DNA of 64,000 nucleotides from Candidatus Binataceae bacterium. Its GTDB lineage: Bacteria > Desulfobacterota > Binatia > Binatales > Binataceae. Shown piece by piece: positions 1 to 7,349 of the stretch (position 1 is the stretch's first letter; every line of letters starts with the position of its first letter). The stretch is from assembly GCA_030041155.1 (NCBI GenBank), contig JASHOJ010000078.1, positions 1-64,000 on the forward strand. Reading direction: 5' to 3'. A program made the translations under genes and the position numbers. The notes below the pieces were generated by a model, which had not been told where the DNA came from, made no database searches, and worked only from the letters and a program-made list of their open reading frames with translations.

Positions 1-275
1 CCGCCGCCTCCGCCGCCGAAACCCGGCTCGCGAGGCTTCGCCTCGTTAACCCGGATGTTGCGGCCCTTGAGCTCGGTCTCATTCAGAAGCTGGATAGCCT
101 TGGCTGCCTCCTCAGGGGTCGACATCTCCACGAAGCCGAAGCCCTTCGATTGACCTGAAAATTTGTCCGTGATCACGGCTGCGCTTTGCACCGCGCCGGC
201 CTGTGCGAACAGGTCTTCCAAGTCGTGGCTCGTAACCGAGTAGGCCAGATTGCCTACGTACAATTTGCTGGGCAT
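1..275 (-). CDS. RNA-binding protein with one RRM domain (3' end cut by window edge)
   Basis: The reading frame starts at ATG (complement of 273-275) and runs off the left edge, giving about 91 residues without the C-terminus. It begins MPSKLYVGNLAY, where LYVGNL is the RNP-2 motif. KGFGFVEM further on is the RNP-1 motif, and the visible end is turning into a glycine-rich tail (GFGGGGGG). This is the usual layout of small bacterial/cyanobacterial-type RRM proteins of about 90-130 aa that bind single-stranded RNA and are often cold-induced. A strong ribosome site (GGAGGGG in gene orientation, about 283-289) supports the start. No regulatory RNA was recognised in the 267 bases upstream. Confidence 0.88.
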   Translation of the reverse strand, partial: MPSKLYVGNLAYSVTSHDLEDLFAQAGAVQSAAVITDKFSGQSKGFGFVEMSTPEEAAKAIQLLNETELKGRNIRVNEAKPREPGFGGGGG

Positions 276-542
276 TGAGCGCCCCTCCATCAGTAATTGC
301 CGGGAAGCTATCGCACAGAAATCCGGGACCACCCCGAGTCTGTAAAGGAAGGCATCCGAGCGTTATGTAAAGACAGTAGAATATTTCTGAAGGTGATGAT
401 AGGGGAAAAGTTTGCTTGCCACTCCGGCAAATCGATCCAAGCTCGGGATCGGAATTGCGCGATGCCTATGTTGATGCGCCAACGCCCGCTTGCGTGATGG
501 TCAAAGATACCGCGCAAGCCGTAGCCTTCAGGGCGTTCTGCG

Positions 543-1760
543 CTAATCGGTTGCGAGATTCAGGTGCTCCAGGCCGCGCAAAAAGTACGATCCCTTGTAC
601 TTCAGCACCGCGCCGGGATCGGCAAGCTCAAGGTGCGGATAGCGTTCCAGCATCGCGCTGAACGCCACCGCTCCCTCCAGCCGCGCCAGGCCCGCGCCGA
701 TGCAGAAATGGATTCCCTCGCCGAACGCAACATGGTCGTTCGGCGAGCGCGTGATATCGAAACGCTCCGGACTTGCGAATATCGCGGGATCGCGATTGGC
801 CGCCGCCAGAATCACGAACATCCCGGTCTTCGCCGCAAGCGGCTTTCCGCCGACCTCGCAGTCGCGCGTCGCGGTGCGAAAAGTGGATTGCACCGGACCG
901 TCATACCGCAGCATTTCCTCGATCGCGCCGCCGAGCAGCGACGGAGTTTTGCGCAGCAGTTCGAGCTGATCGCGATGCCGCATCAGGGCGAGCATGCCGT
1001 TGCCGATGAGATTAGTGGTGGTCTCGTTGCCCGCGAGTAGCAGCAGCACCACGAACTGGAGCAGTTCGCCGGCGCTCAGCGCCTCGGCGGTGTCGTGCGC
1101 GGCTACCAGGGCGCTCACCAGGTCGGGGCCGGGCGTCTTGCGCCGCAGCTCGATTTGGACCGCGAAATAATCCGACAGCTCCTTGAACGCGGTCTTGATA
1201 TCGTCCGGTATCGGCATGCCGGGCAGAGTATTGTCGGATTCGACCACCTTGTCCGACCAATGCTTGAAACGCGGATACATCTCGGGCGGCACGCCAAGCA
1301 TCTCCGCGATCACCATCACCGGCAGCGGATTGGCAAGATCCGCCATTACGTCAAACGAACCCTTTGCGGAGGCGCGGTCGAGCAACTCCTTCGCAATCTG
1401 GCGGATTCGCGGCTCCAACTCGCGTATCCGGCGCGGCGTGAAATCGCGCGAAACCAGCCGCCGAAGCCGCGTGTGCACGGGCGGATCGGATTGAAGCACG
1501 GTGGGCGCGTCGGCCAGGATATCGTTCTGGTCGCCGAGCGCGTTCTCCGTGGGCAGCACGCTTGAAAACGTCGCGGCATCGAGCAGCACCGACTTCACAT
1601 CTGCATAGCGGGCGACCAGTGCGACCGGCGCCAGCAAATCGATCGTGCGCGGCGCACCGTTATATAGAGGCAGATAGTGCGGGTATGGATTCGCGCGAAA
1701 CGCTTCGTCCCACGGATTGAAGTAAAAGTCCTGCGCGGGGGCTGCCTGGATCTCGCTCAT
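543..1760 (-). CDS. Cytochrome P450 (405 aa)
   Basis: Soluble class I bacterial P450, a heme monooxygenase that would take electrons from a ferredoxin. Visible motifs are the I-helix AGNETT (residues 243-248) for oxygen activation, ExxR at E282-R285, and the heme loop FGEGIHFCIG with axial Cys353. Length is normal and there is no membrane anchor. It lies 26 bases downstream of a TetR regulator on the same strand, so the two are probably co-transcribed and the regulator may control it. The second P450 at 42424-43620 is a close paralogue with the same I-helix and heme-loop wording. The substrate cannot be read from sequence; sterol-, terpene- or hydrocarbon-type substrates are all possible. No ferredoxin or reductase gene is adjacent. 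Confidence 0.95.
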   Translation of the reverse strand: MSEIQAAPAQDFYFNPWDEAFRANPYPHYLPLYNGAPRTIDLLAPVALVARYADVKSVLLDAATFSSVLPTENALGDQNDILADAPTVLQSDPPVHTRLRRLVSRDFTPRRIRELEPRIRQIAKELLDRASAKGSFDVMADLANPLPVMVIAEMLGVPPEMYPRFKHWSDKVVESDNTLPGMPIPDDIKTAFKELSDYFAVQIELRRKTPGPDLVSALVAAHDTAEALSAGELLQFVVLLLLAGNETTTNLIGNGMLALMRHRDQLELLRKTPSLLGGAIEEMLRYDGPVQSTFRTATRDCEVGGKPLAAKTGMFVILAAANRDPAIFASPERFDITRSPNDHVAFGEGIHFCIGAGLARLEGAVAFSAMLERYPHLELADPGAVLKYKGSYFLRGLEHLNLATD

Positions 1761-1786
1761 CGCAATACTCCTTTCGGTTCACCGGC

Positions 1787-2404
1787 TCACAATTCCATCG
1801 CCCGCAACATCACCACAGCGATCGACTTGAGCATCCGGATAGCGTTGGTAAAAACCGGCGGATCGTCGTCTTCCGTGTAAAGAATCCGCTCCATCGCCAG
1901 CGCTTCAAGCTGCCCGAAAATCAACCATACAAGCTGTTCCAGTTCGACCGCTCGATTCGACGGACAATCCAGCAGATTCGCAATTCCGGTCAGCACGCCC
2001 TCGGTCAGACGGTCGCTCGCCGCGCGAACCGCGCTCTTAAGCGCCGGGTCAGTGCGGCTGGCCACGACCAATTCCAGCCACGCGTAAAAGGTCGGACCCT
2101 TGCAAATCGGCCATAGCAAATCGATGAAAGCGATCAGCCGCGCTTCGCGATCGCCGGGCGGCCGCTCGGCGGTAAGCGCGTGTAGCTCCTCGATCCGCCG
2201 GTTGAAGACATAGTTGAGCGCGCTTATGACCAGCTCATCCTTGTGCGGAAAGTGATGCAGTTGCGCTCCGCGCGAGACTCCCGCGCGGGTCGCGATTTCG
2301 GTGGTGGTGGTTCCGACGTAGCCGCGCTCGTAGAGGCAGTCGACCGTCGCATCCATCAGACGGCGGCGGGTTTCCGCGCTGCGTTCATCCTGCAATGAGG
2401 ACAT
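1787..2404 (-). CDS. TetR/AcrR family transcriptional regulator (205 aa)
   Basis: The N-terminal helix-turn-helix is clear (TTTTEIATRAGVSRGAQLHHF, about residues 35-55), followed by a variable ligand-binding helical domain. I chose the ATG at 2404 over an upstream TTG at 2419 because a GGAG lies nine bases before the ATG. It sits immediately upstream of the P450 at 543-1760 (26-base gap) and 104 bases downstream of the ring-hydroxylating dioxygenase operon on the same strand. By family habit it is a ligand-released repressor of one or both of these. Which operator it binds was not resolved. Confidence 0.9.
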   Translation of the reverse strand: MSSLQDERSAETRRRLMDATVDCLYERGYVGTTTTEIATRAGVSRGAQLHHFPHKDELVISALNYVFNRRIEELHALTAERPPGDREARLIAFIDLLWPICKGPTFYAWLELVVASRTDPALKSAVRAASDRLTEGVLTGIANLLDCPSNRAVELEQLVWLIFGQLEALAMERILYTEDDDPPVFTNAIRMLKSIAVVMLRAMEL

Positions 2405-2508
2405 ACTCGGAATCTCCAAAGTCGGAACCTAGCAGGCAATCATCACTGATGCAAGCAGTCTTGCTTGTTTGTTGTTTTAAGTCGCGTTTTGACCGTCTCG
2501 ACTCCGCG

Positions 2509-3315
2509 TCACAGATTCCGGCCGCCTGCCGCGTCGACGAAGCCTCGGACGCCGATGCCGCCCTCGCAGATGATCACGCCGCCGGTCGCGGTCGAGGAAT
2601 TCTCCGCCGAGGCGAGTAGTACGTACGGACCCGTGTAGTCACCGGGTTCAGGCAGTTTGCCGAGCGGCAGTCCGCGCTCGACCGCTTCCTTGAGCGGGAT
2701 TTGCGCGATCGATCGCTGTGCCATCGAAAGCGATGACGGTCCTCGCAAATCAGTCGGGATAGCGCCGGGCGCAACTCCATTGACGCGGATCTTCGGCGCA
2801 AGCTCATACGCGAGCTGGCGAATCAGTCCCACGACCGCGTGTTTGGACGCCGTGTATAGCGGCCCGCCACCGCATGGATAGAAGCCCGCATTCGAGACAG
2901 TGAAGACGATCGAGCCGCGAGTTTTAGCAAGTTCACGATAGGCCGCTTTGGCCCCGAGCAGATAGCCTTTGACGTTGATGCCGAACAGCTCGTCGAATGC
3001 GGCGCCGATTCGATCTTCGGGCAAGTCAACCAGCGCCATGTTGAAATCCCAGATCCCGGCATTACCGACGAAGCAATCGAGTTTTCCGTAACGCTTTACT
3101 GTTTCGTCGACCGCACGGCGATTGTCGGCAGGGATAGTTACGTCGCCGACGATTGTCGCGATTCCCAACTTCGATGCGAGCTGTTCGCTGCGCTCGCGCG
3201 ATCGGTCCAGGATCGCGACTTTCGCGCCTTCCTGGAGAAATCGCTCCACGATCGCCCGTCCCAAGCCGGACGCTCCTCCGGTAACCAGCGCGACTTTGTT
3301 TTCCAGCCAGCCCAT
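2509..3315 (-). CDS. cis-2,3-dihydrodiol-2,3-dehydrogenase, BphB-like SDR (268 aa)
   Basis: NAD-dependent oxidation of an aromatic cis-dihydrodiol to a catechol, the step after Rieske dioxygenation. Cofactor motif TGGASGLG is at residues 12-19, then NAG at 85-87, and the catalytic set Ser141-Tyr154-Lys158 (GGPLYTASKHA). The stretch VGNAGIWDF and the order SNAGFYP / VNGVAPGAIPTDLRGPSSL closely match what I know of the BphB/NahB group rather than generic SDRs. The start is ATG at 3315, two bases after the stop of the dioxygenase beta subunit, so translation is coupled. A longer in-frame extension to 3486 would overlap the beta gene and lacks family similarity. The dehydrogenase class is secure; the aromatic substrate is unknown. 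Confidence 0.9.
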   Translation of the reverse strand: MGWLENKVALVTGGASGLGRAIVERFLQEGAKVAILDRSRERSEQLASKLGIATIVGDVTIPADNRRAVDETVKRYGKLDCFVGNAGIWDFNMALVDLPEDRIGAAFDELFGINVKGYLLGAKAAYRELAKTRGSIVFTVSNAGFYPCGGGPLYTASKHAVVGLIRQLAYELAPKIRVNGVAPGAIPTDLRGPSSLSMAQRSIAQIPLKEAVERGLPLGKLPEPGDYTGPYVLLASAENSSTATGGVIICEGGIGVRGFVDAAGGRNL

Positions 3316-3317
3316 AT

Positions 3318-3881
3318 TCAGAAGAAATTGCTCAGGTTGCGTGACAGCAGCACGGTTTGTTCGAGAAAGATCTTGCGATCGGCGATCTGAAACGATTCTC
3401 CCGCACGGCGCAGCACGTCGCGGCGCGATCCGATCCACGAAGTTTCTTCGGAATGGAGCCGCGTGCGATAAAGATGGAAGTTGCACTCCACTTCGAGCGT
3501 GCGGCCGTCATCTCTAATGACCCGAACATTCGTAATCAGGTGCCGCGTGCGAGACGGCGGATCCTCGGCCCACGCGCGGCCGGTCTTGAGTTTGGCGACC
3601 CGCGCCGCGAGCTGCTCTCTCGTGTCATCGAAGAATGCCATCTCTCCCGGCCGAGTAAATTCCTTGTCCAGTTCCCGTTGAGTACGGGTACGCCGTATCG
3701 GCATGAAGTAGTGCGCGTCGTCCGCAAACAGCGCAAGCCACTCCTCATAGCGATGGGCGTCGAGGAGCGCGGCCTCGTCGTAATAGAAGCGTTCGACTTC
3801 GCGATCGCGCAGCATCGCCGCGATGCGGCTATCGCTCGATCTCGCTTCGTTATCGTTCGGCATCGGAGTGCGCTCGCTCAC
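3318..3881 (-). CDS. Aromatic-ring-hydroxylating dioxygenase beta subunit
   Basis: Small structural subunit of a Rieske non-heme iron oxygenase (alpha3beta3 type), a cone-shaped NTF2-like fold with no catalytic metal. Typical beta-subunit phrases are seen: VERFYYDEAALLDAHRYEEWLALFADDAHYFMPI, split here as an N-terminal half, and AEDPPSRTRHLITNV in the middle; the C-terminus is LLSRNLSNFF, typical of BphA2/HcaF relatives. The start used is GTG at 3881, overlapping the alpha stop as GTGA. ATG at 3863 and TTG at 3887 are alternatives. It is flanked by alpha upstream and a BphB-like dehydrogenase two bases downstream, so it belongs to one operon for attack on an aromatic acid or biphenyl-like compound. 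Confidence 0.92.
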   Translation of the reverse strand: MSERTPMPNDNEARSSDSRIAAMLRDREVERFYYDEAALLDAHRYEEWLALFADDAHYFMPIRRTRTQRELDKEFTRPGEMAFFDDTREQLAARVAKLKTGRAWAEDPPSRTRHLITNVRVIRDDGRTLEVECNFHLYRTRLHSEETSWIGSRRDVLRRAGESFQIADRKIFLEQTVLLSRNLSNFF

Positions 3882-5242
3882 ATGCAATCACCAGGTGTAG
3901 TCGCGTTCTTGAGTTCATCCCAAGGTAAACCTTTCATCCATTGCGCCCACGAATGATAGGTCCACAACTGAGCGTACTCGCTGGTAAGCCCTTCGATTCG
4001 CGATAGACCACCCTCCTTCTTGATCCTGCCCCGGCCCAGGCCCATGCCGAGCAGATGCTTCATCCGCCGGCTCGCGACACCACGGGTTTGAGCCGTGGCT
4101 TGCGCCCAATTTTCGCCGTCGTCCTGCTCAAGCAGTCCCGCGGCACCGAAGATCCGATTCGCGAACGAGATCAAAATGTCGCGCGACTCGCGCGGCATGT
4201 TGCGATCGACCAATGTAAACCACCAGATCTCGGTGCGGCCTGGTTCGCGCGGGATGCGGAGCGAGATCTGCTGCCCGGTAGTCACCCAGGTGGTCGGAAA
4301 GAGATTTGGATGCCCCGCCACGTTGATCCCGACCGGACCGAGCGCGGCCTTGGCTTGCGGCGTATCGCGCCACTCCGGGAATAGCTCAAAGTAACCGGAT
4401 GAAGAGGTTGAGGGGCCGCCAATCGCATGTCCATATTCGCCGAGCACCACGACCGTTTCAAATTTCGAGCCTATTATACCCCCCGCGGCAAGCTCCAGGT
4501 TGGCTCCGCTCTGCATGTTAACGTCGGACATATCGATTTTTCCGCCGTCCCGGCGCTCTCCCACCCTTGGCAGAACGTTGGACTCGAATGCGGACGCGTG
4601 GGTTATCTGCGGATGGTACCAGTCGAACAGGTTGTCGACCGCGATTTTCCAGTTGCACTCGATCACGAATTTCTGGATGCCCGGTACGACCTCCATGTCC
4701 CCGCGCATCGCGATCAAATCGAGCCCGAGCCGTCCGGTTGCGCCCAGATATTCCTCCAACGGCGGCGCGGAAGCGTCGTGGGTGCCGAAGATGAACCCCT
4801 TGTAGTTGGCAACTTGAGCCACCTGCGCCAGCCCATGTCGTGATTTGTCGAGCTGTCCATTGTAGAAGGTGCCGTGTCCCGGAACGCCGTTCAGCCGGCC
4901 GTCAATTCCATACGACCAGCCGTGATAGGTGCATAGAAAACTCCTCGCGTTGCCTTCTTCCGCGCGGCAGACGGCGTTGCCGCGATGCGCGCAGGTGTTG
5001 AGCATCGCTTTTATCGAGCGATCCTTCTGCCGAACGACGAGGATGTTGTCGCGGCCCATCACCGATTGGAAAAAGTCGCCAGGCTCGGGAATCTGCGACT
5101 CGTGACAGAGGAACAGCCAGGCGCGCGCGAAGATTCGCTCCATTTCGAGTTCAAAGATCGCCGGGTCGCTGTAAATGCGCCGGTCTATTTCACCTCGTTC
5201 GAGCGAAACCAGCTTGTCTATCTCGCCGTTTGCCAAAGCCAT
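3878..5242 (-). CDS. Aromatic-ring-hydroxylating dioxygenase alpha subunit, Rieske type (454 aa)
   Basis: Catalytic subunit adding both atoms of O2 to an aromatic ring to give a cis-dihydrodiol. The Rieske [2Fe-2S] ligands are Cys84-x-His86 and Cys104-x2-His107 (CAHRG ... CTYHGW). The mononuclear iron site has His210 and His215, with Asp207 as the likely bridge to the neighbouring Rieske centre (NLFDWYHPQITH). Length fits the family. ATG at 5242 is preceded by AGGGAG in gene orientation. The gene is second in a minus-strand operon with a crotonase-like protein upstream and beta plus cis-diol dehydrogenase downstream. Ferredoxin and reductase components are not in the operon, so electrons must come from elsewhere in the genome. 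Confidence 0.95.
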   Translation of the reverse strand: MALANGEIDKLVSLERGEIDRRIYSDPAIFELEMERIFARAWLFLCHESQIPEPGDFFQSVMGRDNILVVRQKDRSIKAMLNTCAHRGNAVCRAEEGNARSFLCTYHGWSYGIDGRLNGVPGHGTFYNGQLDKSRHGLAQVAQVANYKGFIFGTHDASAPPLEEYLGATGRLGLDLIAMRGDMEVVPGIQKFVIECNWKIAVDNLFDWYHPQITHASAFESNVLPRVGERRDGGKIDMSDVNMQSGANLELAAGGIIGSKFETVVVLGEYGHAIGGPSTSSSGYFELFPEWRDTPQAKAALGPVGINVAGHPNLFPTTWVTTGQQISLRIPREPGRTEIWWFTLVDRNMPRESRDILISFANRIFGAAGLLEQDDGENWAQATAQTRGVASRRMKHLLGMGLGRGRIKKEGGLSRIEGLTSEYAQLWTYHSWAQWMKGLPWDELKNATTPGDCM

Positions 5243-5299
5243 GTCGGTTTCTCCCTGAAAAGAGTTCTATCGCGACCGGCAAGCTTTTTGGAATGACTT

Positions 5300-6100
5300 T
5301 TACTTGCCCTTGAAGACCGGGCGGCGCTTCTCGATGAAGGCGCGCACGCCTTCGCGATAATCCTCGCTGTCAAAGCATCGCGCGACCAGTTCACGCACCG
5401 AGTCCGAGTCCCGATCCGCGTGATCCTTGAGCGCCTCGCCGATTGCGCGCTTGGCCGCCTGCATCGTCAGCGGAGCATTACCCGCCATCCGAGTCGCGTA
5501 ATCGCGGACATTCGCCTCAAGCTCCGCGCCCTCGACCACTCGATTCACCAGCCCCATCTGGAGCGCCTCGTCGGCCTCGAACAACCGCGCCGATATCAGG
5601 ATTTCGCGCGCGTTGGCGTGCCCGACCGTATTCATCAGCATCGTCACGCCGTCGAGCGGATACGCGAGGCCAAGCCGCGCCGCCGGGATGCCCATGCGGG
5701 TGCCGCGCGCCGCAATTCTGACGTCGCATGAGAGCGCGACCTGCACCCCGCCGCCAATACATACGCCCGAAATCATCGCGACGATCGGCTTCGTGCAGTT
5801 AAGCATCGCGCTGATTGCGTTGCCCGGCGCGTCGCGATAGGAGCGCGCCTGCGCGGCGTCGGCGCGCAGGCTCGGGAACTCGCTGATATCGGCGCCGGAG
5901 ATGAACGCCTCCGGCGTTGCGCCGCGCATCACCAGCACCCGCACGGAATCGTCGGCCTCAAGCTCGGCGACCGCTTCCGCGATTCTCTGCCAGCTTCTAA
6001 GATTGAGCGCGTTGCGCACCTGCGGCCGATTTAGCACGATCCATCCAAGCGGCGCTTCGTGCCGGACAATCAATGGGTCTGAGGAATCGCTTTTAGTCAT
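5300..6100 (-). CDS. Enoyl-CoA hydratase/isomerase family protein without the usual glutamates (266 aa)
   Basis: Crotonase fold: the oxyanion-hole segments SGADISEF and GVCIGGGVQVALSCD and the helix MGLVNRVV are clear, and the C-terminus EGVRAFIEKRRPVFKGK is typical. Aligned by eye with rat mitochondrial hydratase, Glu144 (GGGCE) falls on Gln here (GGGVQ) and Glu164 (QPE) falls on Ala (IPA). The acid/base pair for water addition is therefore absent. Many proteobacterial paralogues with IPAARLGLAY share this. A CoA-ester lyase, isomerase or thioesterase-like role is more likely than hydratase. It is first gene of the Rieske operon (57 bases to alpha), suggesting a CoA-thioester step in the same pathway. 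Confidence 0.88.
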   Translation of the reverse strand: MTKSDSSDPLIVRHEAPLGWIVLNRPQVRNALNLRSWQRIAEAVAELEADDSVRVLVMRGATPEAFISGADISEFPSLRADAAQARSYRDAPGNAISAMLNCTKPIVAMISGVCIGGGVQVALSCDVRIAARGTRMGIPAARLGLAYPLDGVTMLMNTVGHANAREILISARLFEADEALQMGLVNRVVEGAELEANVRDYATRMAGNAPLTMQAAKRAIGEALKDHADRDSDSVRELVARCFDSEDYREGVRAFIEKRRPVFKGK

Positions 6101-6148
6101 GATGCTTTCTACCTGGAGCGTTGATTTGCGCTGGAGCTTTGAATTGCG

Positions 6149-6574
6149 ATGGTGATTATCGATCGGGCTCTAAGCGGGGATTTTGAGCACATTTGCGAGC
6201 TGGACGAAATGGTCCGTAGCGAGCCGTCGCGGCGCGGATTTATCGGCCGCGCGCTCGCTGAGCGGCGATGCGCGGTCGCGCGGGTCGACGGCGCGATACG
6301 CGGATACGTCATCGTCGGCGAATTTTTCAGCCACGCGTTTATCGAGCTGTTGCTGGTGCATCCCGATTTCCGGCGCCGCGGTATCGGCGCTTCGCTCATC
6401 CGGTCCGCCGAGATCGACGCGCCGACCGGGAAGCTCTTCACCTCGACCAACGAATCGAACCTGCCGATGCAGCGGCTGTGCGAGCGCGCGGGATTCGTCC
6501 GCAGCGGCATGGTCGAGAATCTGGACGAAGGCGACCCCGAGATTTTCTACTTCAAGCGCCTTGCGCCCGCGTAA
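6149..6574 (+). CDS. GNAT family N-acetyltransferase (141 aa)
   Basis: Acetyl-CoA-dependent acyltransferase of the small GNAT fold. The acetyl-CoA pyrophosphate-binding motif is RRRGIG within HPDFRRRGIGASLI (about residues 71-84), preceded by the beta-4 strand IELLLVHP. The later segment NLPMQRLCERAGF is the usual helix before the last strands. ATG at 6149; only 48 bases separate it from the divergent crotonase-like gene, so the dioxygenase operon and this gene share a short promoter region. The acceptor is unknown; antibiotic, amine or ribosomal protein N-terminus are all possible within the family. Confidence 0.88.
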   Translation: MVIIDRALSGDFEHICELDEMVRSEPSRRGFIGRALAERRCAVARVDGAIRGYVIVGEFFSHAFIELLLVHPDFRRRGIGASLIRSAEIDAPTGKLFTSTNESNLPMQRLCERAGFVRSGMVENLDEGDPEIFYFKRLAPA

Positions 6575-6634
6575 TCGTCCCGCGCCGAATTTCCTCCAAC
6601 CCGAAAAACAGCTCCGCTCGATGTCGGAAATTGG

Positions 6635-6667
6635 CGAGATCTCGTCAGCGGAATTGACGAGATCTCG
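6635..6667. promoter_or_regulatory. Paired palindromes CGAGATCTCG
   Basis: Two copies of the 10-base perfect palindrome CGAGATCTCG lie at 6635-6644 and 6658-6667, 23 bases apart start to start. The flanks also pair (CGAGATCTCGTC with GACGAGATCTCG, nine-base spacer), so the whole could fold as one hairpin. There is no T-run, which argues against a simple terminator for the GNAT gene. The same core recurs inside a longer palindrome at 38830-38843, between pccB and accC. A dimeric repressor site is the likeliest reading; the regulator is not identified. Confidence 0.4.
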
Positions 6668-6771
6668 TTATCGCCCGCCCATCCGCCCAACCGTCATCCA
6701 AACGCGATTCGCGGGATGCGAACGTTTCGCGGAAAGCGAAGGCGGAAGATTCCACACCGAGCAAGCTTGAT

Positions 6772-6790
6772 ATTTAGTTTAGTACTAAAT
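6772..6790. promoter_or_regulatory. Candidate MarR operator
   Basis: ATTTAGT (6772-6778) and ACTAAAT (6784-6790) form an inverted repeat with a five-base spacer. Nested in it is the perfect 12-base palindrome TTTAGTACTAAA (6778-6789). It lies 36 bases before the marR start in an AT-rich stretch, where a promoter is expected. MarR dimers commonly bind AT-rich imperfect palindromes and autoregulate, so this is the natural candidate for control of the marR-emrA-emrB operon. Confidence 0.55.
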
Positions 6791-6825
6791 AATCAATGGC
6801 ATGACTATCGCAACAGGAGGCTAGC

Positions 6826-7317
6826 ATGAAGTCGCCCGTTTCCTCGGAACCATCTCTTTTAGCGCAGACAATCGGGCCTGAAGATCGACCATACATGGAT
6901 GCCGCGCGGGCGCTGATCAGGCTGGGGTTCCTCTTTTCCAGTTATCCCGAGAGCGTCTTTCGGGCATTCGATCTTAATCTCGCGCAGATTGACGTGCTGG
7001 TCGCTCTGGCTAACGCGCCGGAGGCGACGCTCCGATGTTCTGAAATTGCCCAGAAGACCCTGATCACCAAGGGCGGCATCACTGGGGTTCTGGACCGGCT
7101 TGAGGCCCGTGGGTTGGTCAGACGAACGCCCGCCCGCGACGACCGGCGCAGTGTGCTGGTTCGATTGACCGCGAAAGGAATCGAATTCTTTCGGAAGTTC
7201 TATCCGAAACTGGTGGCCGGCAAGCGGACGTTGTTCGAAAAAGCCTTTCGACCCGAGCAGATGAAGGAGTTCGGCACATTTCTGGAACTCCTAACCCGCA
7301 CTGTGGAGGCCGAATAG
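6826..7317 (+). CDS. MarR family transcriptional regulator (163 aa)
   Basis: Winged helix-turn-helix dimeric regulator. The DNA-binding part is visible as LRCSEIAQKTLITKGGITGVLDRLEARGLV (recognition helix and following helix) with the wing RRTPARDDRRSVLVRLTAKG. A strong ribosome site AGGAGG (6815-6820) precedes ATG 6826. It is first gene of a three-gene operon with an EmrA-like adaptor (33-base gap) and an EmrB-like transporter, the same order as E. coli emrRAB. It most likely represses the pump until a hydrophobic or phenolic effector binds. Confidence 0.92.
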   Translation: MKSPVSSEPSLLAQTIGPEDRPYMDAARALIRLGFLFSSYPESVFRAFDLNLAQIDVLVALANAPEATLRCSEIAQKTLITKGGITGVLDRLEARGLVRRTPARDDRRSVLVRLTAKGIEFFRKFYPKLVAGKRTLFEKAFRPEQMKEFGTFLELLTRTVEAE

Positions 7318-7349
7318 CGGGCGCGAATCCATGCAATTGGAGTTCAGCG

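Noticed and set aside
276-542. Small open frames and a possible cold-shock-type leader upstream of the RRM gene
   Set aside because: No conserved motif, no stable hairpin with regulatory hallmarks, and the frames overlap on both strands.
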